Assembly (NCBI RefSeq): GCF_018873765.1
Contig: NC_057917.1
Location: 57,904,464-57,968,463 of the forward strand
Source: Telopea speciosissima
Lineage: Eukaryota > Streptophyta > Magnoliopsida > Proteales > Proteaceae
DNA length: 64,000 nt
Reading direction: 5' to 3'
This document shows, in pieces, positions 34,510-44,654 of this stretch. Every line of letters begins with the position of its first letter. Within the stretch, counting starts at the first letter, position 1. The notes below the pieces were generated by a model. It saw only the letters and a list, made by a program, of their open reading frames with translations, did no database searches and had not been told where the DNA came from. Both the position numbers and the translations under genes were made by a program.

Positions 34510-35209
34510 TGTTGCGTGTGAAAACCTCCGCCGTTCGGTTCGCCCATGGATGAGCCTGCAAAAAGACAAGTGAGAGCAAGAGAGCTGGTGTGGCTCCGGC
34601 CTAGGAATCTCCGACGCTCAAGTTAGGTCTCCAATGCAACAGCGTAACAGCTAGTAAAAAGTGAGAAGAGCAATCGAGCTCCATACCTGAGTATTTATAG
34701 AGTGAGGTGAGGAGGTTGGGAGAGTCCCAGTATGGTAGGAGTTCTTCTCTTAGAAGGCTCTCTCGCGTAGAGCGAAGTGGAGAGTTATTTTCGGGGTCGG
34801 ACTCTTGTTAAAGTAAGAGTCCATACTTGGCGTGATTCCGTATCGCGTTGGGATGGTGGCTAAATCCTTATCCCGTGATTCTCAGGATATGCTGATGTGG
34901 CTCCGCGATTCCTGGCGGGCCGTTGTGATGACCTTGGTGGAGGGCTCGGCCTCGGAGGTCGGCCATGGAGGTCAGCATGGGAGGTCGATCTCGGCTGTCA
35001 CCTCGGCCTAGGCCGTCATGTGTATGCTTGGCCAGGGAGGTCGGCATGGGTGATGTGTCTCGGGCTCAACCGAGTGCTCGGCCCAGCCATGCGACTTGAT
35101 GGAGAGCAGGTCGGCCCTGTTTCTGCTTCAGCTCGGTTCGGTTCTTGGGGTGACCTCGGCTCGGCCACGTGGCGGCTTCTGATTGGTGAGGTGATTTTAT
35201 GTTGTATCA
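34510..35209 (-). repeat. 5' LTR of the complete Tat element (700 bp)
   Basis: Same ends and length as 24146-24845. A minus-strand TATA box (TATAAATAC) is at 34691-34699, about 180 bp from the gag-side edge. Outside it lies the AGAGC duplication. Confidence 0.95.
34691..34699 (-). promoter_or_regulatory. TATA box of the Tat 5' LTR
   Basis: TATAAATAC on the minus strand, in the same relative position in both LTRs, oriented toward gag-pol. Confidence 0.65.
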
Positions 35210-35214
35210 AGAGC

Positions 35215-35447
35215 AATGTTCTAATTATCGGTATCCTATAGATCATATCGGCCAATATGTATTGGTAGTGTCGGAATTCGATACGATGATACCAATACAA
35301 TACCGATATATAGATCAACCAATGTGGCTAAAAACGGTTTTTTAATCAAAAAGTGAGTTTTTGATCTCGGATTGGATTAAATGACCAATTCAACCGATAC
35401 ATATCGATATTGATGTCGGCTAAGACCGATACGGGTATGGATAATGT

Positions 35448-35452
<5 letters not shown>
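35215..35452. repeat. CGATA-rich degenerate repeat
   Basis: Imperfect ATATCGGCCAAT and CGATACGATGATACC words, similar to the flank of the first Tat element (4700-4860). No gene. Confidence 0.5.

Positions 35453-35492
<40 letters not shown>
35453..35492. repeat. (GA)20 microsatellite
   Basis: A perfect GA run of 40 bases. Confidence 0.95.
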
Positions 35493-35496
<4 letters not shown>

Positions 35497-35523
35497 AAAT
35501 ATTTTGTTGTTACACTTGTAGCA

Positions 35524-35666
35524 GGAATGTTCCTGCTACAAGGTTGGCAGCCAAGGAAATGAGATCTTAAAGGGTATTTTAGAAAATAGTAAAACCTAGA
35601 AGAGTATTTAAAATACCCTTTAAGATCTCATTTCCTTGGCTGCCAACCTTGTAGCAGGAACATTCC
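35524..35666. repeat. Perfect 57-bp inverted repeat (hairpin)
   Basis: 35524-35580 and 35610-35666 are exact inverse copies, starting GGAATGTTCCTGCTACAAGG, with a 29-base AT-rich spacer. The RNA would form a long perfect stem. It may be a young foldback element or a small-RNA-producing locus. No coding sequence. Confidence 0.85.
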
Positions 35667-35711
35667 AACAGCATAATTTCGTCCGAGAGAGATGGCTTTG
35701 GCCTTAATAAA

Positions 35712-35840
35712 ACTACCAAACCGAGTTTCCATAAAAAATAAAAAAAACTACCAAACCGAGTTTCCATAAAAAAATAAAAAAAACTACCAAACCAAGTTTC
35801 CATTAAAAAAAAAAAAAAAAAAAAAAGCTACCAAACCGAG
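35712..35840. repeat. Short tandem array, 35-36-bp unit, about 3.5 copies
   Basis: ACTACCAAACCGAGTTTCC followed by an A-rich stretch recurs at 35712, 35747, 35783 and (partly) 35827. It lies about 200 bp upstream of the proline-rich gene. Confidence 0.85.
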
Positions 35841-36050
35841 TGACCTTTTACACTGCCCAATTGCCCATGCACCTAACGTGTACAAAACGTTCATCAAAAG
35901 TCTCAAACGACTCAAACTCGAGTAGTCAAATACTATACTTACCTCTTAATTCCCACTTCGTTCTTGGTTCTCTTCTTCAAAACCCTTTACTTCTTTCTCA
36001 ATCGAGACTCCATTAGATTCACATCACAAGACCTCCATCTCCATCGAAAC

Positions 36051-36434
36051 ATGTTGTCTTCAACAAGTGGATTCGCAATTGTGATTCTTGTGATCGTCGC
36101 TGTCTCTTCTACACCTATCAACGGCGACGTATCCGCGACGCCCGACTCCGGAGTCAAGTGTACACCATGTGAACAGCATCCTCCGCCGCCGCCACCACCA
36201 TCACTGCCACCACCACCGCCGCCTCCAAAGAATCCTTACACGCAGAACTGCCCTCCACCACCATCATCCTCAGGTCAATCACCACCGACTCCTTATTATT
36301 ATATAACTGGTCCCCCAGGAAATTTGTATCCCTTCGACCCGTATTACTCTGTTTCTAGCCGGAATTCAGTTGCCGGAATTCCGCTTCTTGTTGGATGTGG
36401 ACTGTTGGGATTGCTTCCTTTTTGGAGACTATGA
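36051..36434 (+). CDS. Secreted proline-rich protein with C-terminal hydrophobic tail
   Basis: A 127-residue intronless protein. The ATG at 36051 is chosen because it begins a clean signal peptide (GFAIVILVIVAVSS, then TPINGDVSA); an in-frame ATG at 35964 would add a long unlikely leader. The mature region has a CxxC pair (CTPC), two polyproline runs (PPPPPPP), NCPPPPSSS, a Tyr-rich PYYYITGPP block and a C-terminal hydrophobic stretch (GIPLLVGCGLLGLLPFW). The order Cys pair, polyproline, NCPPPP, Tyr-Pro, hydrophobic tail is the same as in the gene at 10697-11200. Inference: a wall-associated, perhaps GPI-anchored hydroxyproline-rich protein. Confidence 0.72.
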   Translation: MLSSTSGFAIVILVIVAVSSTPINGDVSATPDSGVKCTPCEQHPPPPPPPSLPPPPPPPKNPYTQNCPPPPSSSGQSPPTPYYYITGPPGNLYPFDPYYSVSSRNSVAGIPLLVGCGLLGLLPFWRL

Positions 36435-37984
36435 GGATTAAAGACTTGGATTTTCAAAGATTGGGTCTTTGGGAGAGAATAATCCTTAGGTTAGTTTAGC
36501 CCTTTTACTCAATTGTTTAAAGCGATCATCTTTCTGTGTATCCATGTCTTTCAGTTTCTCCATCTTTGATTTGTTTGGTTGGTAGAGGAGAGACTATTTC
36601 CTCTATGTTCTTCTCAATTGTTTTGACTTGAATAACAGTTAATCAAATTTCGAATTTCTTTAAATTTTTTGTTGCAGCTTTTGTGGCTTTTAGATTTCTC
36701 CTGCTCTGTTTCGATGAAGATTGTAGCTTCTGGTTCTGGGAAGAAAATTGAAAACGATTTCTTAAAATTTTACTTTAGCTTTTAATCTATTTCTCTCTGT
36801 AGGAATTAGACATTAGAAATTTCAGGTGGATAAATAGATGCAAAGTGCATGCAAAGCATAGAATCCACTGAAAATGTTAGTGATTCGATAGAGCATTTAG
36901 CTTTACATTGTCTCCACTAATGCACTTATCACCGCTCTGCACCTTGTCTAGGATTGATAAATAATAATAATAAATAAATAAATAAAGGGAAAAGGTAGAC
37001 CACCCGGCCGTGTGCTGTGGCGTGTACCTGTGCCTAGACACAGTTGGACGCAAAATGATCGACACACCTCTGCTTTTCCAGCCTCAGCACACGATCGAGT
37101 GGCATTCTTTCCCCCATAAATAAAACCATAAATTTCTGGTAAACACTGCATCCATCATTGGTCCTAGGGGTATCAAATTCCAACCCGAGTCGATCGGACC
37201 TATTGAAGCCAATACCCTGGTTGGTTCAGCTTTTGGCTGAGCTGCTACAAAACTAGTTGAAATCGAACCGGACCAACCGAAGGGACAAACAAAACCTGAA
37301 AAAACGATAAAAACCAATGTTTTACTTCATTTTTTGAGGTTAATTTTTCTTTACTATGCGGTGAAGAAACCCGACAGCTATCCCTAGTTGTACTTCTTTG
37401 TTCCCTCTATTTATGAATGATCGATAATAGCCCTATCCCTTGGATGATACCCTCTTGATGCCATCTGAAGGTCTCGGTCAAGGGAGAAGGAAAACTCAAT
37501 CCTTCTCTATATGTATATGAAAATTTGAAAATCGAATAACAGCATGATAAGAGTCTGTTAAGTCAATCAGGGTTGAATCGGTCCCTACTGGTTCTGAACT
37601 AATTGGAATCAATTCCAAAAACCCTAGAATTGATCACTCCGGAATGTCCGAAATCAAGATCGATAAATCACTGCCAATTCCATTCCAAATCGAGCAATCG
37701 ATTGATCTGAATCAAAACTAATGCAACTGACCAAAACCAGACTTTGAAACTAACCAATTGACACCTCTAACTAGTCCATAAGAGAAACCAACCTTGCTAG
37801 TGCCATGAGATTCGATCGATCTTAAAGAGACACATCTGGTGTAATGTGACTGGGTTGGATACCTAGATCATCACATACACACCATTATATTTACTTTATT
37901 TCAATCCAACTTCATTGGATTTCTTTTGCCACATAAGACGAGTTAAGAGTCTTACATGGGGTGTGATTCATGCTCGCTGAGGGA
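36435..37984. other. Intergenic, downstream of the proline-rich gene
   Basis: The first few hundred bases are probably the 3' UTR and terminator. The part at 37180-37760 is a degenerate mosaic of AACCGG/AATCGAT words. No gene recognised. Confidence 0.45.
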
Positions 37985-38152
37985 ATCGTTGTCCCCTCTA
38001 ATTCGCTGTCCCCTCCTCCACTTCCTTCAAATCCTCACATGGGGGCGAAAATGATCACCCTATCCCTACCCAAAAACACAACCCAAGATGGGGTTCACTT
38101 CCCTTTATTAGAGGAATTGGAGGTATCGACGAATTGGAGGTGATAATTATTC
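37985..38152. mobile_element. Foldback element, type A
   Basis: CTCTAATTCGCTGTCCCCTCC on the left pairs loosely with GGAGGTATCGACGAATTGGAG on the right. The centre at 38041-38080 carries GGGGGCGAAAATGATCACCC and CCCAAAAACACA, the shared foldback motif. Confidence 0.55.
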
Positions 38153-38706
38153 TTGGCTTAAGGTCATCCAACCAAATGGTGAAGTCCCAAGTGTCCATCC
38201 AAAAACCCATTACCAACCAAAATGGATATGATATGATATGATATGCAGTTGGTAAGGAGTAAACCAGCCAGTAAGGGAAGGTGTCTAAGTGGTCTTCCTC
38301 AGTCTTAGTAATTTAATTAGTACGATGACCTCAAAGCATCATCTTCTTCATCATCATCCACGTTGGCCCAAAATGGGGACAAATATCAAAGAGTACACTA
38401 ATAGAGTCGTGGATCACACGTATGAATGTCATGACTCACACCAGTCAGTTCCATTCAACGACCACCATATATTATGGAATATGGACTGCTCCAAGGGTAG
38501 GTGGGTCATGGGTGATACTTTTTCACTTTGTCACTTCCGCTCCATACTTTTTCTTTGGCATTATCTATTTATATTTTTTGTTTATGTTTTATTTATGAAA
38601 AATTATTTACAATAACAATTTATAGGAGTAATAGATAAAATAGTTTCTACTTTCTACAATGGAAAATAGGTATAGTAATGCCTATTTTCAAAATAAGTTC
38701 TAAGCG

Positions 38707-38709
<3 letters not shown>

Positions 38710-38747
<38 letters not shown>
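38710..38747. repeat. (AG)n microsatellite
   Basis: A 38-base AG run adjoining the U-box remnant. Confidence 0.95.
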
Positions 38748-38751
<4 letters not shown>

Positions 38752-38754
38752 TTT

Positions 38755-38897
38755 CCAAAAGGGTCTACTTCTTGATCGGACACATCGTGCTCTTGACGAA
38801 GCAACAACCACTGTTCGATGCTCTCACGGTTATATGTGATGCGGACGACGATTTTTACTGAGCCTATCATGATCAAAAGGGAAATGGGTGAAACCAT
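38755..38897 (-). pseudogene. U-box E3 ligase domain remnant
   Basis: The minus strand encodes VSPISLLIMIGSVKIV followed by RITYNRESIEQWLL. This follows the plant U-box pattern PISLxIMxDPVxxxxGITYDRxSIExWL, with several positions lost (for example DPV replaced by GSV and the Cys before PIS replaced by Ser). Only the first half of a U-box is present, no armadillo repeats follow, and an AG microsatellite cuts the frame. It is a scrap of a PUB-type gene, not a working ligase. Confidence 0.5.
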
Positions 38898-41800
38898 TTA
38901 ATAAATGATTCTTTTTTTGATTTAATAATTTGAGTTTAATTATTTAAACTGATTTAAGTTTTGATTTGATATGTATGAAACAAATAAAACGTCTGAATCT
39001 TCTAACATCTTCATGGCTTCATCCCACATGGATAAAATTGTTAATGTATTTTTTTTGAAAAAATAATTATTAATAAAAAAAAAAAATAGATATAAAATAA
39101 TTATTTATATCTTTTTAAGTATTTAGCTCTGTCTTGTGCTTTCCCTTTAGCCTCAGCCTCTGTAGAAGGTTTTTCTAGTTTGTAAGTTATAAGGACAGCC
39201 GCCAGTAACTAATAGTATTAAAGAGACAAAACACTTGCTTACAGTTCTTCTTTGTCGCTCTTTGACATCATTGTGGTCTCACTCCATATTGATGAAAGGG
39301 AAAAAGATCGTGCCACGAGCCATATTTTCTTTAAACGGAGCGTTAGACGCAACGGATCAATATAAATCGTTGATTTTAATTCACAATCATATGTACTGTG
39401 ACTACTGTCCAACATGTGAACCCATAACTTGTTAACATTTTTCCTTTAACTGGCTAACACTTTTCCCTTAACCGGTTAGAGGAGAAGACGGAAAAAAAAA
39501 AAAAAAAAAGAAGCCCTCATCGAACATCAAAGGGTCTTCTTCTCGGCTCGTGGTGGGGAAAACCTTTTTTCTGGTAAATGTTCTTCCTTCATTTGTGAGA
39601 AATACCCCATTTGAGATCCAACATCGTTCCGGCGAATCTTCGCTATATTTCAATCAATTGAGAGAAAATCTAACTTGTACTTTGTACAACCATGGACACA
39701 TGAAGGAAGATAAAAACAGAGTAATGGTAGATTGGCTTTGAATTGTTAGTCTTCTTCTTCTTTATTAATGGTAGATTAATTTTTGTGGTTAAGGGTAAGG
39801 AATTTCAAACAGGTTCAGGATTTGCAAACCCAAATCCTATAAAGACTGATGTATGAGTATGACTCTGGAAACATAAGGGTTGATTAAAATTTTTCTTGAA
39901 AACCAGCTATTTTTTTAGACTATTGTCAGAGACCTCAATCAATAATGTGTTGAATAATATTGTTCTTCGTGGAAAGTTAATAAATTTATTTTTTTCTTTT
40001 TGGGGGTGCGAGACTTCAGAAGATTAGAAACACAGAGTCTTTAGAACCCTAAGAATCCAACTGAGAAATCCCCAAATCAAGAACTTGAATCCAACAGAGT
40101 CATCCAGTATAGGTACCTCATGTAAGCAGAGATGACTATTACTCTTTCAACCCTGTTCATGCCTTCCCTCTTCCCTACTCCTCCCCTAACCCCTCACCCC
40201 CATCCCAGTCCCTACCCAGGCTCTGTTTTTTCATCCCATCTCAGTAGAATTCCACTTTTTTTTTTAGGATATTAGGGTTTATTGCAGAGTTCGTGGTATT
40301 AACCTAATGTTCCCTCTTCCCTACTCCTCCCCTAACCCATCTATTGTCTTGATGATGAAATTGAAAGATCACATAAAACGAATTCTATGGACTGCGCAAC
40401 AGAAATTGGAATTAGAAAGAAGAAGAAAAGTTTTTCAAAACTTGTATTTTTTTTTTAAATTTTATTGAATACACTTGGGAATCTTGGTACAAGAGGCTAG
40501 TTTCAATGATGCACTATTCAAAAAGAAGTTGCAGGAACCATCATTCCGCATTAGGGTTTGAAAAAAAATTTCTTCTTCTCAAATCTCCGACGGTTTCAAT
40601 GGTTCCTCTTCTTCATTTGTTGTCTTCGGCGTTGCCACGGGAGCTTTTCTTATCTTGGCTGATACCTGGAAACGCTATTTGTCGTGTCCATAGACGATCT
40701 GCAGAACACATATGACACTTCTTCTCCATCTCCTTCTTCGTCTCCAGCTGGTTTATCGCCAGAGACGGCCTGTTCATAACCGGAGAAGAAAGTAATTTTC
40801 ATTTCTTCATTTAAGTTGTTTTCATAACCGGAGATAGGAGGTGGTACTGGTAACCTTAGGTTAATTAGGTACAATTAATACCAACGGTTAAGATTGCAGT
40901 CATAAGAATCAACGGCTAACATTGATCTGTTGCGTTTAATGCTGCGTTTAAGTAAAATAAGGATAGCACTACGACCAATCACCCTGAAAAGTAATAACAA
41001 CAATAATCCAACCTTATCTCAATTAAATGAAGTCCATTACATAGATTCTTATAAAGACAAAATATTAATAATAATAAAAAAATGAACACAACACAACAAT
41101 TATAAATTAATCTTATTTAAATTAATAGGGATTGGATCTTTGCCCTCCAATTAGCTCTATTTGATGTCATACTTGAAACAAGGCTCGACCAAACTATGTA
41201 TGTCTTGTCTCACCACTTCTCCAAAGGTCATTTTATATCTACCCCTAACTCTTTTAATACCTTCAATTTGAATCAAGTCAATCATCCGAATAGAGGCATA
41301 CGAAGGCTTTAGTTGAACCTAACCATACCACCTCAGATGATTTTCTCGTAACTTATTTTGAATTGGGGGCTACTACCACATCAGCTCTAATCATTCTTTA
41401 TGCATTTATTTCTTTGATTCATTGGTTTAGGGGCTGGTTGATAGCGCAATGCAATTAGATTTTATAAAGGGTCATAATCAAGGTTCAAAAATCGGTTTGA
41501 TAAAAACTGTATCAATCCAAATCAGATGATATTTAAAAAAAAAAACCATGTATTAACCGATATCATAGTGTATTTATACTATATTAATATTTTTTTTTTG
41601 GTAGAAGATACTATATTATTATTGGAATCTTTTGAAGCTGGGCCTTATTAAATGGATGGGGTCAAAAAGATTTTGTTTCAAAGCGTTGGATCATAGGATG
41701 AGGAATGTGATTTTAATGTCCAAATTAATAATACTTAATTCGTACACCCACTTTTTGAATGTCTTGCCGACCTACACAAATTCTGATCCAAAAGCTACCT

Positions 41801-41908
41801 AACAACCTATCTAGAGTGGGAAGATAATACCAAAAAATCCCTCCTTTCTCCTCCACTTGAAAGATTCAAAACACGTGGCTACGAATCATAGGAACGAGCG
41901 GGGGGTGG
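38898..41908. other. Intergenic, nothing recognised
   Basis: AT-rich sequence with an A-run at about 39491-39508 and T-runs. Two near-identical 30-bp segments (TCCCTCTTCCCTACTCCTCC followed by CCTAACCC, near 40167 and 40311) form a short direct repeat. The open frames have no recognisable domain. Part of 41700-41908 may be the 3' UTR of the J-domain gene. Confidence 0.45.
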
Positions 41909-42776
41909 CTAATTGGCAAAACTCGTCCTTCCAAACGTTTCTAAGCCTGACGCGTTTACAGATGAATCTTTCTCCACCGTCGATTTGGAGTCCATTCTTG
42001 CCCTTTTCTTCAACTGTCTACAAGAGGAGTCTTTTTCTTCTTTCACTTGGAAAAATGAGGGGGGTCCACCGTACCATGTAGAAGTAGAACAGCTGTCGTA
42101 CCCTTGAGCCATCTCCTCGAACATCTGCTGCAGCTCCTCCATACTGTAATCTTTCTCCTGCGCAAGCGCAAAAATGCCAAACAATCACTTTGATTAATCT
42201 ATTTGTCCACACCTCATCACCGTTTATTGTGAAATCTCTATCGGAAGTAGCTTGCCCGACGCTCTACCAGAACATAAAGATCTACAATTTTTTTTATAAT
42301 GTATACAAAGACCAAATTACCCTTACATAATATCTAAAATTAGAATCGCTATCCTCTTCAGGAAAGTTCTTGTCTGGCAAATCGACACGCCCAGATGCCA
42401 GATATTTTCTACGCTTATCAGAATCAGGATATGCACGCAGCAAATATTTTCTTTTTTTTTTGTGGCGTGGGGGGCAAACACGCAGCAAATATCTACTGCA
42501 GGATCAATTTTCAATGTCTCTAATGTCCATCCAATTAGAATAATCAGTTAATACTTTGGGTTTAATCCGACGAATTGAATACCAACACGGAAAAAAGGTC
42601 ATTTTGTTAGACCAATCGTTACCTCTCTCTCAACGTCCGCCATTAGCGATACCATTTCCTGTAAGAAATCCACGAAGCCCTGAAAAAAATGTCAAATAAG
42701 GTAACCATTGTTAAACAATAATCTTAGATAGAAAATTTTCAGATCACACAGTCATCAAAAGAGATGAAAACACGAA

Positions 42777-42823
<47 letters not shown>

Positions 42824-43212
42824 AAGAGAAGAGGAAGGATGCTAACCTCCTCTTCTTCATCTTCATCGTTGTACGGATCATGTAAGCCAGCATCGTACAT
42901 TGTTCTCTTCCTCCGATCCGATAAAACTGTACTCACCAAACAAACATTCAAGAAAAAACTCTACATTCAGTTATTAAAATTATAAAAGAGGGAAACGAAA
43001 TCAGGAAAACTTTGAGAAACGAACAAAGAACGAATTTCTAAATAATACCGGAATATGCCTCCTGAATTTGCTGGAATTTACGCTTCGCTTCTTCTAACAC
43101 CGACAGATTTCTCGTCCACTTGTCTGGATGCCATTGCTGCTACACAAACAATCTTAATTTCAGTGTTACCTTCAATATTCCACTCTAATTACATAATTTC
43201 AATTCTTTCAGC

Positions 43213-43261
<49 letters not shown>

Positions 43262-43379
43262 ATACCATAGCAAGCTTCCGGTAGGCGCTTCTTATCTCAT
43301 TGATTGAGGAATTCTTATCAACGCCAAGGATGCCGTAATAAGAAGCAGATCGACTTCGTTGGTCGGAATCCATCTCCAT
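41909..43379 (-). CDS. J-domain protein (DnaJ/HSP40 class C), five exons
   Basis: J-domain proteins stimulate the ATPase of HSP70. Exons on the minus strand: 43266-43379, 43049-43136, 42847-42926, 42623-42679, 41909-42157. All introns are GT-AG, and the joined frame is open for 195 residues. The J domain covers about residues 12-75: [23 protein letters not shown], the catalytic HPD in QWHPDKW at the start of exon 2, and [15 protein letters not shown] across exons 2 and 3. After it come an acidic patch (DEDEEEE), helices with FLQEMVSLM and [15 protein letters not shown], and a basic LKKRAR that could be a nuclear signal. No Gly/Phe or zinc-finger region, hence class C. An upstream in-frame ATG at 43409 is possible. 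Confidence 0.88.
42781..42820. repeat. (GA)20 microsatellite in intron 3 of the J-domain gene
   Basis: A perfect GA run, CT on the transcribed strand, in the intron between exons 3 and 4. Confidence 0.95.
43216..43258. repeat. (GA)n microsatellite in intron 1 of the J-domain gene
   Basis: The run begins a few bases inside the intron after the donor GTATGT, so the transcript has a long CU tract just after the 5' splice site. Confidence 0.95.
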
Positions 43380-43930
43380 TGTCGATTCGAAAACTTTCAG
43401 TTCATCCACCAGTGGGAGAAGATCCTATCTTCGTTTACAGACAAAAATCGGCGGCAAATTCGGCAATGATGATCGATAATTCTTCTTAAATCGTAACAGT
43501 GGAATGAGTGAATTCAATTTAATAGAAAAGTAAACGTAGTATCTCACGCGATCTGAACTTAGGAAATTGTTTACCGCAGAGATTTGTTTTAACTTTTAGA
43601 CAAAACATAAACAAAAAAGGGATGGTTCCTTACTTTTAAAGTCTTTCTTGTTTATATATATCTTCGAGACATGGAGAAAATATCTGGAGACATGGAGAAA
43701 ATATCTGAAGCTTTTGTATAGGGTTTGAACGTTTGGGTTTTCGGAACCTTCAAGAACGTTTTGGCAGACGTGGAAGACCGATAAGCTTCCACATAAGATT
43801 CTGGGGGACCAAAGCAGCAGCATAGATATTTTTTTACACTCTCGATGGTTCTTCTGTTTGCCTCTACGTTCGTCCAGAACTCGCTAATGCTAATTAGCTT
43901 TTTAAATTTTGGTCCACTGTCATAGAATCG

Positions 43931-44100
43931 ACATCCTCTATTTCTGTCTCCCCTATTTTCATGTGCACCATACACATAACGAGACACGTAATGACCGTTT
44001 TACTCTCATTTGGACAAGACGCTTGGACAAAGGTACCATAGTCTTTACGCACCTCATTGTGGGTAAGATGCACACGAAAATAAGGGTAGCTGAAAATAGA
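43931..44100. mobile_element. Foldback-like element, about 170 bp
   Basis: CCCTATTTTCATGTGCACCAT on the left and, inverted, CCCTTATTTTCGTGTGCATCT on the right are the arms of an imperfect hairpin whose similarity continues through most of its length. The ORFs here are by-products of the arms. No target duplication was identified. Confidence 0.55.
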
Positions 44101-44654
44101 GGGTCCGGACTCACCGTCATACGCTATTGATGACGTGTTACAATGAACCACTAAAGATAAAAAAACTCTTTGTACTCCCTGGCGCACAGCATTTATTTTT
44201 ACTAATCGCAAGAAAGGATCTGTCTCCATCCGATTCCACCACTACATCAGCCAATAATAGACCAGAAAAACTGTACTTTAGCAGATTTTTTATATAGAAA
44301 AAATATTGCTGTTTGATCGCGTGTAACGCTTGCACTAGTGTAGTAACGTGGGCCAATGAGCACACACTCTACAAGGAATCATTATGGATGTGATTTTTTA
44401 TTCATGGGGTAGAAAAGTACTTTCAAATGTTCCTATGTTCTGACACAGGAGTCACACGACCACGATGTGACCACGTAACAATATTTTTCCGTTTATGTTA
44501 TACTAAATTTCCTTACACAACTCTACAGTCTACGGTCTATAATCTACAATCCACAGTCTAGGAAAGTGTCATAGTTGTGAACTAGCGGCCCGCCTGAACC
44601 GATTAATTGAAGAGGGACCGGTTCGACCGACCGATTACTAAATGTGTTTTCTGT

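Larger units (their letters stand above)
24146..35209 (-). mobile_element. Complete Ty3/gypsy Tat-lineage retrotransposon (11,064 bp) with antisense passenger gene
   Basis: Two 700-bp LTRs (24146-24845 and 34510-35209) are flanked by the direct repeat AGAGC (24141-24145 and 35210-35214). On the minus strand the order is LTR, primer-binding site, gag, protease, RT, RNase H, a second RNase H-like domain, integrase with a GPY-type C-terminus, a 66-bp tandem array, an opposite-strand gene, polypurine tract, LTR. The second RNase H and the extra ORF before the 3' LTR are known traits of the Tat/Ogre/Retand lineage. By eye the LTRs differ at about 60 of 700 positions, mostly transitions, so this is an old insertion. 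Many stops make it non-autonomous today. Confidence 0.95.

Noticed and set aside
42294..42514. Extra exon of the J-domain gene between exons 4 and 5
   Set aside because: The open frames there contain poly-Lys from a T-run. Exons 4 and 5 already join in phase with standard GT-AG sites.
43894..44229. 111-residue open frame on the minus strand
   Set aside because: It reads through the arms of an imperfect hairpin element at 43931-44100 and matches no family I know.
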